The position numbers and the translations under genes were made by a program. This document shows, piece by piece, positions 1-12,689 of a stretch of 64,000 bases of DNA; position 1 is the first letter of the stretch, and each line of letters begins with the position of its first letter. The notes beneath the pieces were generated by a model. The model was given only the letters and a program-made list of their open reading frames with translations, did not search any database and was not told where the DNA came from. Location: contig CAVQLG010000011.1 of assembly GCA_963713275.1 (NCBI GenBank), positions 1 through 64,000 of the forward strand. The letters are read 5' to 3'. The stretch comes from CAIWHR01 sp963713275 (lineage in GTDB: Bacteria; Pseudomonadota; Gammaproteobacteria; Burkholderiales; Casimicrobiaceae).

Positions 1-1280
1 AGTCCAGGCAATCGGCATGGCGGGTGATGGTGATATTGAGCGCCAGCCCATCGATCAGCATTGACAACGGATACTGAGCCACTAACTTGGCGCCGTTGAG
101 ATAAAGCGCTTCCCCCGCACCGGGCACGTTGGAAATCACCACATTGGCCGGCGGCGCAACACATGCGGTTATCCCAAGCTGCTGCGTGAGCATCAGCAGT
201 CCACCGAGCAGCAGATTGTGTTGGCTGGTGACCTCCAGCGTGCGTTCGCCGAACTGGGTCTTGGCCGCGCTGGCCGAGGCTTTGATGGCGCTGAAACGCT
301 GCAACGGATCTTCCAGCTCGGTGGCGAGGGAACATAGAGAGAACGGCGACCTGATTACCGGCTTGGTCGCCCTCTGCCGAACGCACCGAGACCGGCATCC
401 AGGCGACCAGGGACTGCTCGGGCAACGCCTGCTTGGCGCCGAGGTAACGCCTGAGCGCACCGGCACAAACGGCCAGGATTACGTCGTTCACGGTGGCGTC
501 CGCGGCCTCGCCCAGGGTCTTGACCGCGGTCAGGGACAGGGATGGACGGCGAATCGGCGCTGAGCCGAAATCGGCACGTTGATCAAGGTCCTGGGGTCGT
601 GAAAGGCAGTGTGACCTTGCTTTCGCGCAAGTTCAGGGCCCGCAGACCGATATTCGCCAAGGTGGCCCAAAGCTCAGGCAGGGAGCGAATTCGCCCAGCA
701 CGCTGGCGTAAACCCCGCCCACCCTGGCCAGCAATCCGCTTGGACGATCCTCAGCGGACGGCTCGGGCAGCGGCTGCCACACGGGCCGGACGGCGCGCGC
801 TTCGGGGGATTGCCCAAAGGTACTCACCATAAGCTCCAGCCTGCCATTCCGTCGACGAGAGCATGGTGAATCTTGCAGTAGATGGCGACGCGCCTGCCCT
901 GCAAACCCTCGATGAAGTGGAGCTCCCACAAGGGCCGGGAGCGGTCCAGCAGGCAGCTATGGATGCGCTCGACCAGATCCAGCAGTAGGTCCGGCGTTCC
1001 CGGTTTGGGCAAGCTCGCATAGCGGACGTGGTAATCCAGATCGAAATGCTCGTCTTCGATCCAACTCGGCAAGTCGAGCATGGGTACGGGGATCTTGAGT
1101 TTCAGGTTGAAGGGTGGGTTGACCCGCTGCCAGTCGTCCAGACCCTCCATCAGGTGACGGAAGTAACTGCCGCGATAGCCCTTGGGCAACTGGAAGATCC
1201 ATAGGCCGGCCACATGCGCCGGGCTTTCGGGCGTCTCCGCTTGTCAGGGATCCCCAATCAATCAGGCTCAGCTTTCTCAT
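1..1280 (-). pseudogene. WS/DGAT-type wax ester synthase/diacylglycerol acyltransferase, frameshifted, 3' end off window
   Basis: The family condenses acyl-CoA with fatty alcohols or diacylglycerol to make storage wax esters or triacylglycerol. Translation from the ATG at 1280 begins MRKLSLIDW, matching the usual family start. The frame then shifts, and 1213-824 continues the family sequence through the catalytic HHALVDG motif (HHxxxDG) near 850-870. The frame shifts again near 830, and the following segment (WQPLPEPSAEDRPSG) and the still more distal part lie in other frames. At least three frameshifts are needed to restore one product, and the gene runs past base 1. Identity as WS/DGAT is confident from the motif. 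Whether this is true decay or indel error at a contig end cannot be decided from the sequence. Confidence 0.8.
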
Positions 1281-2453
1281 CGTCTTTTCCTTGAAACCCG
1301 GCAATGGGGTCACGCTCCAGTGCCGCTGGCCAGGGATCGATTACGTTCCAAAGGAGGCCGGCGGCGTGGTATCAGGCTCTCGGCTTCGACGGCGCGCCGA
1401 GGTCTCATCGAAAGCGCGAAGCACCCGGCCAGGACGGCCAGCACCGGACGAGCGATGCCAGGAGGGCAATTTCGCTGCAACGTTGCCAAAGCTCGCCAAG
1501 AGGGGCGTCACATACACGGCGCAAGCGGAATCCGGTCCGGCAGAGCACCCGCCTGCCGGTCTTGCTTTCGGCGGGGTCGTTGACATCGGTGAACATCCCC
1601 TCGCGTTTGGCAGCCGCTGCAGGGCATCGCCAGGAACCCAACTGCAGCCTCCACTGGGTGAGCCCCCATTTTCGCGTACGGCGTTCCGACGCTTGTCGCT
1701 CGCCCGATCCGCGACGGCAGCGCCTTCCGCAACAGGCTGCCATCGAGGCGTGTCTTCCAGGAATGGTTCTGGGCGTTCGCCCCCTCGGGTCCCCACGCCT
1801 CCCCATAGCTGCCATTGCAACAGATGGGGGAGGCGTCGTCCGTGCGGTAGCGCACAGTCGCCCCCCTTCCGGGCCGGCCCCAGGCGGGCTGCAGAGAACG
1901 ACGCGCGTTCTCGCTTGGCCGCGGGCGCCCTTGGGCCCATCCGGCGGTACGGAGCTGCCGGACGACCGGGCGGGGCTGTCCGTCAGATCGTCTCGGGGAC
2001 ATCGCACGGCGTCCACCGCCCTCCCCTCGCCGTGCTCGATCGATATGCGCGCTGTCGCACCGACCGCATCCGGCGGCAGTGGTGTACTGAGTCGAGTTTC
2101 GAACGCGCACGGTCGAAAGCCGAATTCGCATGGGCGTCGGTGTTTCGTCGATGAAAGTCGGCGCCGGCAGAGCGAGGCCCCATGAAATCGATTCTCGATC
2201 CCTCCTTCCGGTATTTCGCGAGCTTCGACACCAACCTAAAAAGGACCTTTGCCCGCGTCCGACGCCACCAGCGACGGGAAGCCAAGCTTGCGAGCCCGCC
2301 AGTTCAACGGACTCGGCAACGTTGCGTCGATCGTCCGGAAGACGGCTGCCGGCCACGATGACGTGAACGGACGCTCTCCGCAGTATCCTCTGCAGGCGGC
2401 GCTGCCGAATCGGTCAGTGCCAGGACTCGCCGCGCATGCGTCGACCTCCACCC
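1281..2453. other. 1.2-kb stretch without a recognisable gene
   Basis: Long open frames exist on both strands, as expected at this GC content, but none resembles a protein family I know and none has a convincing ribosome binding site. Two sequences resemble the 20-bp palindrome found elsewhere in the window: a good one at 1839-1858 and a weak one at 2044-2063. Neither has a gene at the expected place downstream, so this may be a decayed locus. Confidence 0.4.
1839..1858 (-). promoter_or_regulatory. Crp-like 20-bp palindrome, orphan copy
   Basis: TCCGTGCGGTAGCGCACAGT differs from the window consensus TCTGTKCGNTNGCGNACAGA at two outer positions. No convincing -10 hexamer sits at the 20-25 spacing on either strand. 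The strand given is a guess, based on similarity of its flank (CATCTGTTG) to the copy at 37845. Confidence 0.4.
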
Positions 2454-5400
2454 CTAATTGGCAGCCGCGTGGAACTCGATCAGGACCCGGTGCCCGGCAC
2501 CATCGTCGACGAGCAGCGCGGTGCCGTCGGGTTGCGCCCTGCCATCCACCGTCACCGAGGTCGACGGGTCGCTGCGCTCCCATCCTCGGGCTTTCGCCGA
2601 AGGTCGATTTCGTAGGTCGTCGCACCGTATCGATAGCGCATCGCAAAGCCCGGCCAATCCGCCGGCAGGCACGGCGTGAAGCGCAGCCGATTCCCGTCCC
2701 GTGTCACGCCGAGCAGGGAATCGACGATGAGCCGGTACATCCACCCCGCCGAGCCCGTGTACCAACTCCAACCGCCACGGCCGGTGTACGGTGCCACCGC
2801 GTAGACGTCCGCGGCCATCACATAGGGCTCCACCTTGTAGGTCTCGACCCCGGCGGGCGAACGGGCGTGATTCACCGGGTTGATCATCGACGTCAGTTCC
2901 CAGGCTCGGTCGCGATCGCCGAGCGCCGCAAAGGCCATGGCCGCCCAGATCGCTCCGTGCGTGTACTGGCCCCCGTTCTCCCGCACACCGGGCAGGTAGC
3001 CCCGGATGTATCCAGGATCGAGATCCGATCCATCGAAGGGCGGATCGAGCAGCTGGATGAGTGCGTGGTCCCGGCGCACGAGGTGTCGATCGACGGCGTT
3101 CATGGCCGTTCGCGCGCGTCTCGCGTCGCCGGCGCCGGAGAGCACCGACCAGCTCTGGGCGACCGAGTCGATCCGGCATTCGACATTGCTCGCCGAGCCC
3201 AGCGGCGAGCCGTCGTCGAAGTACGCCCGGCGATACCACTCGCCGTCCCAGCCGTGCTGCTCCAGGTTGAGGCGCAGCGCGCCTTCCTGCGCGAGGCAGC
3301 GCTCGGCGAACACCGGGTCGCCGCGCAAGCGCGCAACTTCGGCGAAATCCCGCAGCACCGTGCAAAGGAAGAACCCGAGCCACACGCTTTCGCCCGCGCC
3401 CTTGATCCCACCCGGTTCATGCCGTCGTTCCAGTCGCCGAGCCCATCAACGGCAGGCCGTGCACCCCGAACCGAAAGCCGTGCTCGATCGCACGCACGCA
3501 ATGCTGGTAGAGATCGGCCGCTTCACCGGAGCGGCTCGGCAGGTCGTAGTACGAGTCGTCCCGGGGTTTACCGGACGCCCCTCCAGGAGGGGATCACGGC
3601 GTCGAGCACTTCGGCGTCCCCCGATGCGTGAACGTAGCGCGCGGTGGCAAGCGCAGCCAGAGGTAATCGTCCGAGCAACGCGTGCGCACGCCGCGGCCGG
3701 ACGGCGGATGCCACCAGTGCTGGACATCGCCCTCGACGAACTGCCGAGCGGACTGCGCAGCAGGTGCTCGCGCAGGAGCGCCGGTTCCGTGTGCACCAGC
3801 GCCATCGCGTCCTGCAGCTGGTCGCGGAACCGAAGGCGCCGCCCGACTGGTACGAGCCGCTGCGCGCCCACAGGCGGCAGGCCACCGTCTGGTACATGAG
3901 CCACCCGTTGGCCAGCACGTCGACCGCGGCGTCCGGCGTGATCACCTGCACGGCACCGAGCGTCCGCTTCCACTGCGCCCGCACCGCGTCCAGCGCCGCA
4001 TGCGAGGCGGCCGCCCCACGATAGCGGCGACGAGGCGGCCGGCGTCGGCGGCATCGCGCCCGACGCCGAGCCGGAAGACGATTTCGCGTTCCTGCCCATC
4101 GGCGAGGTCGAAGTGCACCTGCAGCGCCGCGCAGGGGTCGAGACCTGCCCCCACCCTGCCGGAAAGACGCGAGCGCGTCATCGCCGCCGGGTTGCCAAGC
4201 GAGCCATTGCGCCCCAGGAACTCGGTGCGGTCGCCGCTCGCGCTGCGCGACGGGTCGTCCACATCGAAGAAGCCGACGCGGTCCGGGAACTCCGTGTTGT
4301 AGGCGTTGCGCGCCAGGAGAGCGCTGCTCCGCGCATCGACTTCCGTGACCACGTGCATCGTCGTCTTCGGCCGCAGATCGCCCAGCACCCATTCGACGTA
4401 GCCGGTGGCCGAGAGCCCGCGCGCGCGCCCCGAGAGGTTCTTGACCTTCAGTGCCGAGAACTTGACCGATGCGTCGGCTGCCACGTACACGCACAGCTCG
4501 GAGCGGATGCCGCCTTCCTGGTGCTCGAAGATGCTGTAGCCGAAACCGTGCCGGGTGACGTAGGTGCCGGATCCCGGCCGCGGGAGCCTCGTCGGGGACC
4601 AGTAGTGTCCGGACTCCTCGTCGCGCAGGAACATCGCCTCGCCGCTGCCGTCGCCCAGCGGATCGTTGTGCCATGGCGTGAGCCGGAACTCGTGCGCGTT
4701 CTCGCTCCACGAATACGCGCTCCCCGCCTCCGAGATCACCGTGCCGAAGTGCGGGTTCGCAAGCACATTGGCCCATGGCGCGGGCGTCACCTCACCCGGT
4801 TGGAGCTTGACCACGTACTCGCTGCCGTCGACGGTGAATCCGCCCACCCCGTTGGCGAGGATCAGCTCCCGCTCCGCTCCGCTGGGCGGAACGGCTTCCT
4901 CACGATGTTCGTGGACCCGCTTGAAACGCCGAATCCTCGCCGCCACGGGCCCCCGGCGGCCGACCTGCTCGGCCAGGCTTCCCCTGCGGTCGCTGACGAT
5001 CGCCCGGGCCACCGATTGGAGAAGGACGCGGTCCTCGTCCGCGATGTGCTCGCCGCGCCGCACGAAAATCCCGCCCGGCCGGTCGATCACGTGCGCTTCG
5101 ATGCCGGCCGCGATCAGTCCCATGATCTGATCCTGGAGGAGCTGGCGGTAGCCGCCCCGGTCCTCGTTCCAGATGACGAGGTCCACGGCCAGGCCTTTCA
5201 AGCGCCAGTAGGCGTGCGCCTGCACCAGCTGCCGCACGAGGTCGATGTTCGCGGTGTCCCCGATCTGCAGCAGGACGATGGGCAGATCGCCGGAGATCGC
5301 ATAGCTCCACAGGCCGGACTGCCCGCGCCGGTTCTGCAGCAGGACGTTCGCCTCGGCGCGCATCGAGGCATTGGCGTAGAGGATCGAGCTCGCGAGCCGC

Positions 5401-8400
5401 GCGTAGAGCTGGGCATCGGACTCGGTCGCGTTGATCTGGCGCAGCGTCACCCAGCTGTGCGTCCACGCGAGGTCGAACACCCGGTCGGCAAGGTGCCGAT
5501 CCTGGTACTTTCCGACCAGGTGCAAGGCGGCGTCGCGCGTCTCGGCCATGCCGGAGACGATGTCGATCGTCGCCGTCTGGTGCGATTCGAGCGTGATCCG
5601 ATGCCGGATCGCGACGATCGGATCGAGGACCGGTCCTTGGCCGCCGGACAATCGCGCATCGTCGGTCATCGCCCGCGGCGAAGCGACCGTGCGTCCGCGG
5701 CCGATGAACGCCGCCCGATCGGTTTCGTAGGACACGTCCTGCGCTTCAGACCCGCGCGCGACGACGAGGTGCAGCATCCACGGCGCCGGCTCGTCCCGCG
5801 AACGCGGCCGCCGCGTGCACAGGATCGCCTGTCGCTGCGGGATGATCTCCGTCTGCACGAAGAGATTGGAGAACGCCGGATGCAGCGCATCGGCGGCCGC
5901 CGGTGCGAGGACGATCTCCGCGTAGCTCGTGACCTCGATCACCCGGCGCGTCCGCGAGCGGTTGGCGATCCGAACCCGGCGCAGCTCGATGTCGTCCTCC
6001 GGCGAGACGACGATCTCGGTGTGGGTTTCGAAGTCGTGATCGCGGCGGCGAAACTCCGCGCGCGCCTCCGTGAATATGGCCTGGTAGTGCGCCGAGCGCC
6101 GCAGCGTCGGCTGGTGCGCAATCGACCAGAAGTCGCCGCTCGCCACGTCGCGGAGATAACAGAACGTTCCCCAGTTGTCGCAGGTGCTGTCTTCGCGCCA
6201 CCGGGTCACTGCGAGGTCCTTCCAGCGGGTGCTGCCGCCGCCCGCGTTCGTGACCATGACGTGCAACCTGCCGTTCGACAAGAGCTGCACCTCGGGCGCC
6301 GGCGTGTTGGGGCTGTCGAGCAGGCGCACCGGCGCCTCGGGCCCGCCGGCGACTCCGCGTGCGGCCGAAAGCTCGGCGGGCTGCGAGAACAGCGCCGCGG
6401 TGCTCGGGACCCGCTCCTGCAGCAGCAGCAGGGTTGCCTTGCACGCCGGATCCGACGCGAAACGTCGCTGCATCGGGCGGTCGAGGAGCACGTGCGCGAG
6501 CGAGAGCAGGATCATGCCCTGGTGATGCGCCATGAACGAGCGAACGACAGCGCTGGTCTGGCCGCGCGGCAGGCGCGCGGGCGTGCAGTCGAGCGCCTCG
6601 TAAAGGCCGTACCGGCTGGCGAGTCCTTCGGCGGCAAGCCGTTGCAGGTTGGCGCAGGACGCTTCGGGCGCCACCATCAGCGCGAGCGCCGACGCGTACG
6701 GGGCAACCACGAGGTCCTCGGCGAGTCCGCGCTTCAAACCCAGTCCCGGCACGCCGAAGGCGCGGTACTGGTAATTGAGGTTCGCATCGACCGAGTTGTA
6801 GCCGGATTCGGAGATGCCCCAAGGCACGCCGCGGAGCTTGCCATAGGCGATCTGCCGCTCCACGCTCCGGCGACAGGTCTGGTCGAGCAACGTGCCCTCG
6901 TAGGTCGGCATGACCAGGAGCGGCATCAGGTATTCGAACATCGACCCGCTCCAGGACAGCAGCACTGAATGGCCGCCTGCGGACGTCAGCAGCCGCCCGA
7001 GCGTAAACCAGTGCTCCTGCGGCAGCCGGCCCTGTGCAATCGCCACGAAACTGGTGAAGCGGGCCTCGGAGGCGAGCAGGTCGTAATAGCTCGGGTCGAC
7101 CCGGTCGCTCGCCGACGTTGTACCCGATCGCCAGCAGGTGGCGCGTCCGGTCGTAGAGAAAGCCGTACTCCATGCGCGCCAGCTCGTCGCATTGCACCGC
7201 AAGGCGTTCGATCTCGGCGATCCGGCCGGCCGCACGCCGGCTCGCTTGCGCAATCGCGGCGTCCCACTCGTCGAGCAGTGCGCGCTGCGCCGATGCCTCC
7301 GCGGCCTCGCGTCGCCCGGCCGCGGTCGATTGCCATTGCGCTGCGAGTGCGGCGACCTCGCGCAAGGTCGGAATGCTGCGCAGCGCCTCGAGATCACCGA
7401 TGCCGTCCGGCACTTGCGCGAGCAGGCTCCACGGGGCGAGGTCGTCCAGTTCCTGCCGCAGGCTTCGGCACTGCCGGACGAGAGCCTCGACCCAGAAGAC
7501 CGGGTCACCCGGCGCCGCGGTCTCCGAAGGGGCCCCGGCGTCGATCGGGCCCGCGACCTCGGCGGCAACTTCCGCGACCTGCGCGCCCACCCGGTCGAGC
7601 CACTGGCGAGCGGCGGCGATGGTGGCGGGTCGGGAATCGAAGGCCGACTCCAGTTCCCGCTCCAGGCGCACGAGCACCGGTAATGCGGAACCGCCGACGG
7701 CGTCCGCGAGTACCCGCAACGTGTCGCTCAGGCCCTCGAACCACCGCGGGTCCAGGATTCTCTGGTCGGCCAGCGCGAGCAGTCCGGGTCGCAACGTCAT
7801 CAGGTGCCCGGCAAGGTTCCCGCTGTCCACCGACGAGACGTAGAGCGGCGACAGCGGCTTCAGCGTCTGGGTGTCGTACCAGTTGTAGAAGTGGCCCTCG
7901 TGCCGCTCCATGCTCGCCATCGTCGTCAACGCGTTCGCCGTTCGTGCCACCAGGACGCCGCCCGGCAGGTAGCCGAAGTCGTAGGCGGCGAGGTTCGCGA
8001 GCAGCGACAACCCCATGTTCGTCGGCGATGTGCGGTGCGCGAGGCGCGCGACCGGGTGCTCCTGCAGGTTGTCCGGTGGCAGCCACTGGTCGTCCGGGCC
8101 GACATACGCCTCGAAGAACGCCCAGGTCTTGCGCGCGAGCGTGCGCAGGAACCGCGTCTCCTCGCTGGACAGCTGCACCGCGCGGCGAGCGAGCGGTCGA
8201 CTGATCCACCAGGCGATTCCGGGTGCGAGGAACCACAGCAGGAGCATCGGCGCCGCCACCACGCCCGCGGTGGGGGCCAAGAGCGCCAGCAAGATCGCGG
8301 TCGTCGCCGCGATGAACGGGGCGATCCACATTGCCCGGGCGGAGGCTGCGAGCGCGCAGCGTCCGGTCGCGCCATCGCCCCGCTTGGCGAACGCGCCTCA

Positions 8401-11311
8401 TCACCCACCGACGGATTCCATTCCAGCAGCCGCCGGCGCGACACGAACAGGCGCCACCCGGTGCGCGCGATCGCATCGAGGTTCACCGTCGCCTCGTACG
8501 GGAGGAACGCGAGCGCCAGGAGAAGTTGCCCGGCATGCCGGCCGGCCGTCCGAAGCGTGGCCGCGAAGTGCTGTCGCAGCAGGACCTCGTCCGGTTTGCG
8601 CGCAAGATCCAGCAACAGGGCACTTGCCGACGGCAGTGCGAGGACCCCGATCACCACCACGGTCCAGAGCCAGGCATGCGCCAGCACCACCCAGCCCAGC
8701 AGCAGCAACAGCGTCAGCGCGACCGGGACCAGGCTGCGCCGCAGGTTGTCGGAGAGCTTCCACAGCGAAAGCGCCGACAGCGGGTTCGCGACTCGTCGCT
8801 TGCCGGGCCCGGGGACGAGCGGCAGCAGCCACCCGGCCAGCTGCCAGTCGCCGCGGATCCAGCGGTGCCGCCGGGCGACGTCCGCGCGATACGTGGCGGG
8901 GTATCCCTCGTAGAGTTGCACGTCGCTCAGCAAACCCGACCGCGCATAGCAACCCTCGAGCAGGTCGTGGCTCAGGATCCGGTTTTCGGGAAAGCGTCCA
9001 TCGAGGGCGCGTTCGAACGCGTCAACGTCGTAGATCCCCTTGCCGATGAAGGAGCCTTCGCCGAACGCGTCCTGGTAGACGTCGGAGACAACGCGCGTGT
9101 ACGGATCGATTCCCGGATCGCCGCTGTTCAGGCGGGCGAACCACGACCGGTTGGCGCCGGGGAGCCCGATGCTCACCCGCGGCTGCAGGATCCCGTACCC
9201 CTCGGTCACCCGCTCGCCAGGTTTGCGCTTGCCCGTCGCGCCGAAGCGCGGTCGGTTCAGCGGATGTGCCATCGCGCCGACGAACTGCAACGCCGAGTCG
9301 CGCGGCAGCTCCGTGTCGGTGTCGAGCGTGATCACGTACCTCACGCCGGAGAGCACCGCCGTGGCGCCGACGACGAGCGAAAAGTCGTCCCTTCCGGCAT
9401 CGCGCAACAGCGAGTTCAGCGCGGCCAGTTTGCCCCGCTTGCGCTCGTACCCCATCCAGACCCGCTCCTGCGCGTTCCAGCGACGCGGGCGATGGAACAA
9501 GAAGAACGTGCTGCCGCCTGCGGACTCCCCATCGCCGTCCGACGGGCTCCCGTATCTCTGATTGAGACCTTCGATTCCCTTGCGCGCCAGATCGACCAGG
9601 GACTCGTCCCCCGGCAACGTCTCGACTGCGGCGTCCGGGAAGTCGGTCAGGAGGCCGAAGTGCAGATGGGGATCGCGATTGGCGAGGTAGCGGACCTCCA
9701 GCATCTCGAGCAGGGCGGCGATGCCCTCTGCCGTGCTGAGCATCGTCGGGACCACGACCAGCGTGCGAAACCGCGGCGGCAGCCCTTCGGAGAAGTCCAT
9801 GCGCGGCAGTGGACGCGGGGTCACCAGCAGCGTGGCCACCCAGTTCACCATGCCCACGGCCAGCTGGCTGGTGGCCAGCAGCAGCAGGACCCCGAGGCCT
9901 GCGAGCGCGGCGTCGCCGACGCCCTCGCCATGGGCTTCGACCAGCAGCGCCACCGTGAGCCCGCCGGCGATCGCCGCCATCGCGCCGAGGTAGAGGGGCA
10001 GGCCCATCCGCCTTCCCGCGCGACGGAGCATTTCGAAAGCGGTCGGACGCTTCATCACCGCCTGCTCGAGGCGGGGAAGTCCCTTGTCGATCAGGTAGAA
10101 GCCGACGTGGGCCGTCCGATCGCCATCGCCATCGCATCGCCGTTGCCTCCGACCGCGCCAACGGCCGCCTCGTGTGCCAACTGGATTGCCTTGCGTGCCA
10201 CCTCGGACTCGGACAGGGGGCTCCCCTTGGCGATCGCCTCGACGACGTGTCGGTAGCGATCGCGGGTCGCGAAATCCATCCGCCCATAGAGGCCGCCGGG
10301 GTCCTCCCTGAGCTTGTGCTCGACGATGCTCATCGCTTCGACGAAATCGCGCCAATCCATCGAGCCCAGCAAGCGCAGGCTGCCGATCGTATTGCTGACC
10401 GACACCTGGACGCTGGCCTGCTCCTGCGTCTCCGATTGCACCAGCTGCTCGATCGACAGCCCGTCCTCGGCGAGCCGCTGCTCGATCCAGGTCAGCGGCA
10501 AGGCGAGCGCAGCGCCATGACCCTGCAGGCAACGCGCGAGCTCGGATACGAACGAGCTCGCCAGCGGCGGGTTCGAGCGCGCCATGTCGGAGATCACCAG
10601 GATCAGGCTCTTCGGATCCTGCTCGGCCACCTTCAGCATCTCGTCCGCCCACGCGGCGGCCCGGTTGCGATCGATCGTTCCGGCACGAACGCGAACGGCC
10701 ACGCGACGGAGGTTCTCGATCAATGCCAGTCGCAGCATGATCGGAATGGCCCACAGCTCGCCCACCTTGAGCGGTGTCACCGTCTGGTAGGCCCCGACGA
10801 AGCGCGACAGTCCTTCCGCATCGACCCGGCCGTCGCCATGCGAGATCGCGTCGAACGCGAGGTCGTAGACGCGTGGCAGCCCGGCGGAAGGCCCCTGCGC
10901 CAGGCGCGGAAGCTCGCGGCTGTACCCCCTCGGCAGATGCCGCTTGGCGGTGCGGATCTGCTCCTCGATCAGATAGAAGTTGTCGAGCAGCCATTCGGCG
11001 GCCGGGGTGACGCGGCGGTTGGCCGTGACCGCCGCCGCCAGCAGGTCGCACGCATCGACCAGGATCTCCTCGTTCTCGGCCAGCCGGGCGAGCAACCGGT
11101 CCCGGCCGCGGCCCGGGGCCAACCGGTGCGTCGCCGCGAGAGTCTTGCCGTGCTGCTCCATCTGGTCGGCGCTGAAGAGCTCCAAGCGCAGCGGAGGCTC
11201 GTCGTCGCCACGACTCTCCAACGCATCGCCGCGGCCGAACAGCGCCGTCAGCACGAGCAATCGCTCGAAGACCGTTCTTCTGCCCAACGACAGTCGAGGA
11301 ATCCTCGTCAT
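2454..11311 (-). pseudogene. ndvB: cyclic beta-1,2-glucan synthase (NdvB/ChvB type), interrupted by many frameshifts
   Basis: This giant inner-membrane enzyme initiates, elongates and cyclises osmoregulated periplasmic glucans from UDP-glucose. The N-terminal part reads open from the ATG at 11311 to 10091. The glycosyltransferase core with YVITLDTDTELP and RHRWIRGDWQ and several membrane helices follows in another frame (about 10110-8395). Next come the central segment (8331-7110), the carbohydrate-binding and GH94-like phosphorylase part (7110-4015), and the C-terminal GH94 part down to SVTVDG near 2500. Frame changes fall near 10115, 8340-8395, 7105, 4015, 3830, 3750, 3650, 3440, 3390 and 2600. 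The intact protein would be about 2,900 residues, normal for the family. Each frame carries well conserved sequence right up to the break, so decay is recent or the breaks are sequencing indels. A Crp-like palindrome with a -10 lies upstream at 11741. Confidence 0.85.
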
Positions 11312-11715
11312 GGCGATAGCGCCACGATCGGAACAGTCACCCGAAGGTTCGGGCGAGCCCGAGCGCCGCCAAGACCGCCATCATCGTGGGAATCGTCAGC
11401 GCGACGTCGCTGGGCGCCGACGGGCGCCCCGATCGCGGGGAGGGTGTTCATCGTCGGCGAAGGATTGGCAGGTGCCAGCCCTGACGCACCGGCCCGGTCG
11501 GGCAAGGCCGTCTTTGGCGGAGTTGTCGGGAGCGTGGGACACACCATTGGCGATCTCTGCAGGGAACGGGTCAACCACCCAATGCGGGCTTCCGATGAGC
11601 TGCGATGCAGGTTCAGGCCTGAGCGGGGCGGAAGCCCCCGCGGCGAACGGTCGGGCGGGACGATCGGCACACGCAACCCCACTTACCGCCACGGACCCGC
11701 CGAACGCTTGGCCGC

Positions 11716-11760
11716 AACATAGTTCCGGGGCGAGGCAGCGTCTGTGCGGTCGCGTACAGA
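11716..11760 (-). promoter_or_regulatory. Crp-like class II promoter facing the glucan synthase gene
   Basis: The palindrome TCTGTGCGGTCGCGTACAGA occupies 11741-11760. On the minus strand it is followed after 19 bases by TATGTT (plus-strand 11716-11721). The palindrome centre would be at -41.5. The first open gene downstream is the glucan synthase at 11311, which implies a leader of about 400 bases. This is one of the two best members of the repeated set in the window. Confidence 0.65.
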
Positions 11761-12131
11761 CGTACGATGGAGCGCTTCTCGCGCCAGGCCACCGCGCCAC
11801 TGGGAAGCAGGAGGCTTCCAGAAGCCTGTCGCACGAAGCCCGTCGTAGTCGTAGCGAGCCGGGTGGGCGACCCTGGGCGAAAGGGCCACGATTTCGAGGC
11901 GCATGGCGGGACCACGAAAAGAAAGACCGGGTGCCCTATGGCCCGTTCTCCCACCGTCGCAGCCGAATCATCCCAAGTCCGACAGGCTCCCGGGTCTGGC
12001 AGCCTCTTAGGTGCGACGGCGAACAGACAGCGAGTGCGCGGAGCCGTACGTTATTTGATGCTGCCGCCGCGCGGCCCGGTCGTCGTCTCGCGGCAGGTTG
12101 CCGCCCCCCCCGCCAACGCATCGGAGTCAGG
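11761..12131. other. 370-bp stretch without a recognised gene
   Basis: Open frames are present on both strands but no family resemblance was found. The stretch separates the promoter facing leftward at 11741 from the small lipoprotein gene at 12132. No clear -35/-10 pair for the latter is visible. Confidence 0.4.
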
Positions 12132-12437
12132 ATGAGATTCGTTATCGCAGTTGCAGTCGTACTGTCGGCGCTGGCATTGGGTGCGTGCGACCGGACATCC
12201 GTGATGGCCGCGCCGTTCGCCCCTCCCAGCGTGGCGGCACCATCGCCTCGCGACGGCCCCGCTGGCGGAGTCGGGCCTTTCACACGCTCGGCAACCGACA
12301 GCCCGGGCGCCCCGATGGCTCCTTACTGGGCAACGAACCCGGCGGCAACTCCGCGCGCCGGGAGCATGCGACACGAGCAAGGCATGATGGGAGGGCCCGC
12401 GATCGTCGAGATTCCGCTGCTCCTTCCGCAGCGCTGA
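12132..12437 (+). CDS. small putative lipoprotein, unknown function
   Basis: The 101-residue product begins MRFVIAVAVVLSALALGAC, a signal peptide ending in a lipobox (LGAC) with the lipidated Cys at residue 19. The mature part is rich in Pro, Ala and Gly, with no recognised domain, and ends in a short hydrophobic tail (IVEIPLLLPQR). The ATG was chosen because it starts the signal peptide; the longer upstream frame is low-complexity. No Shine-Dalgarno sequence is obvious. It is probably an envelope protein. A spurious frame remains possible, though the lipobox makes that less likely. Confidence 0.5.
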   Translation: MRFVIAVAVVLSALALGACDRTSVMAAPFAPPSVAAPSPRDGPAGGVGPFTRSATDSPGAPMAPYWATNPAATPRAGSMRHEQGMMGGPAIVEIPLLLPQR

Positions 12438-12689
12438 TGCAGCGCAACGAGAGCCTGTGAAGAGAGCGTCGCGAGCGGCCGGAGTGCGGGACGACCGCGC
12501 ACGGCGAAGCAGCGGCCCCACTTCCAGGGTGTCAGCGGCAAAGATGGATCGCTGCGGGTACCTGCAGTTCGCCTGGGCGAAGGCGTCCTTCGACACCGCT
12601 GATGGAGTAGTGCTCGGCGCGCTCGCCTGGGCTGCGACGACGCGCCCCCCTGCCCCAGGCAGCCATTCGCGCGGTTGTGCAGCGCAGCC

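Noticed and set aside
1291..2366. Several overlapping frames of 200-290 codons on both strands
   Set aside because: They overlap each other on both strands, lack ribosome binding sites and have shadow-like composition (Arg, Pro, Ser, Gly).
4113..6968. A 951-codon open frame on the plus strand
   Set aside because: It is antisense to conserved glucan synthase sequence; its translation is Arg/Ala/Val-rich without a family match. Long antisense frames are expected at this GC content.
12033..12053. GTGCG...CGTAC sequence before the small lipoprotein gene as another palindrome copy
   Set aside because: The two halves are two bases too far apart and the outer TCT/AGA bases are missing.
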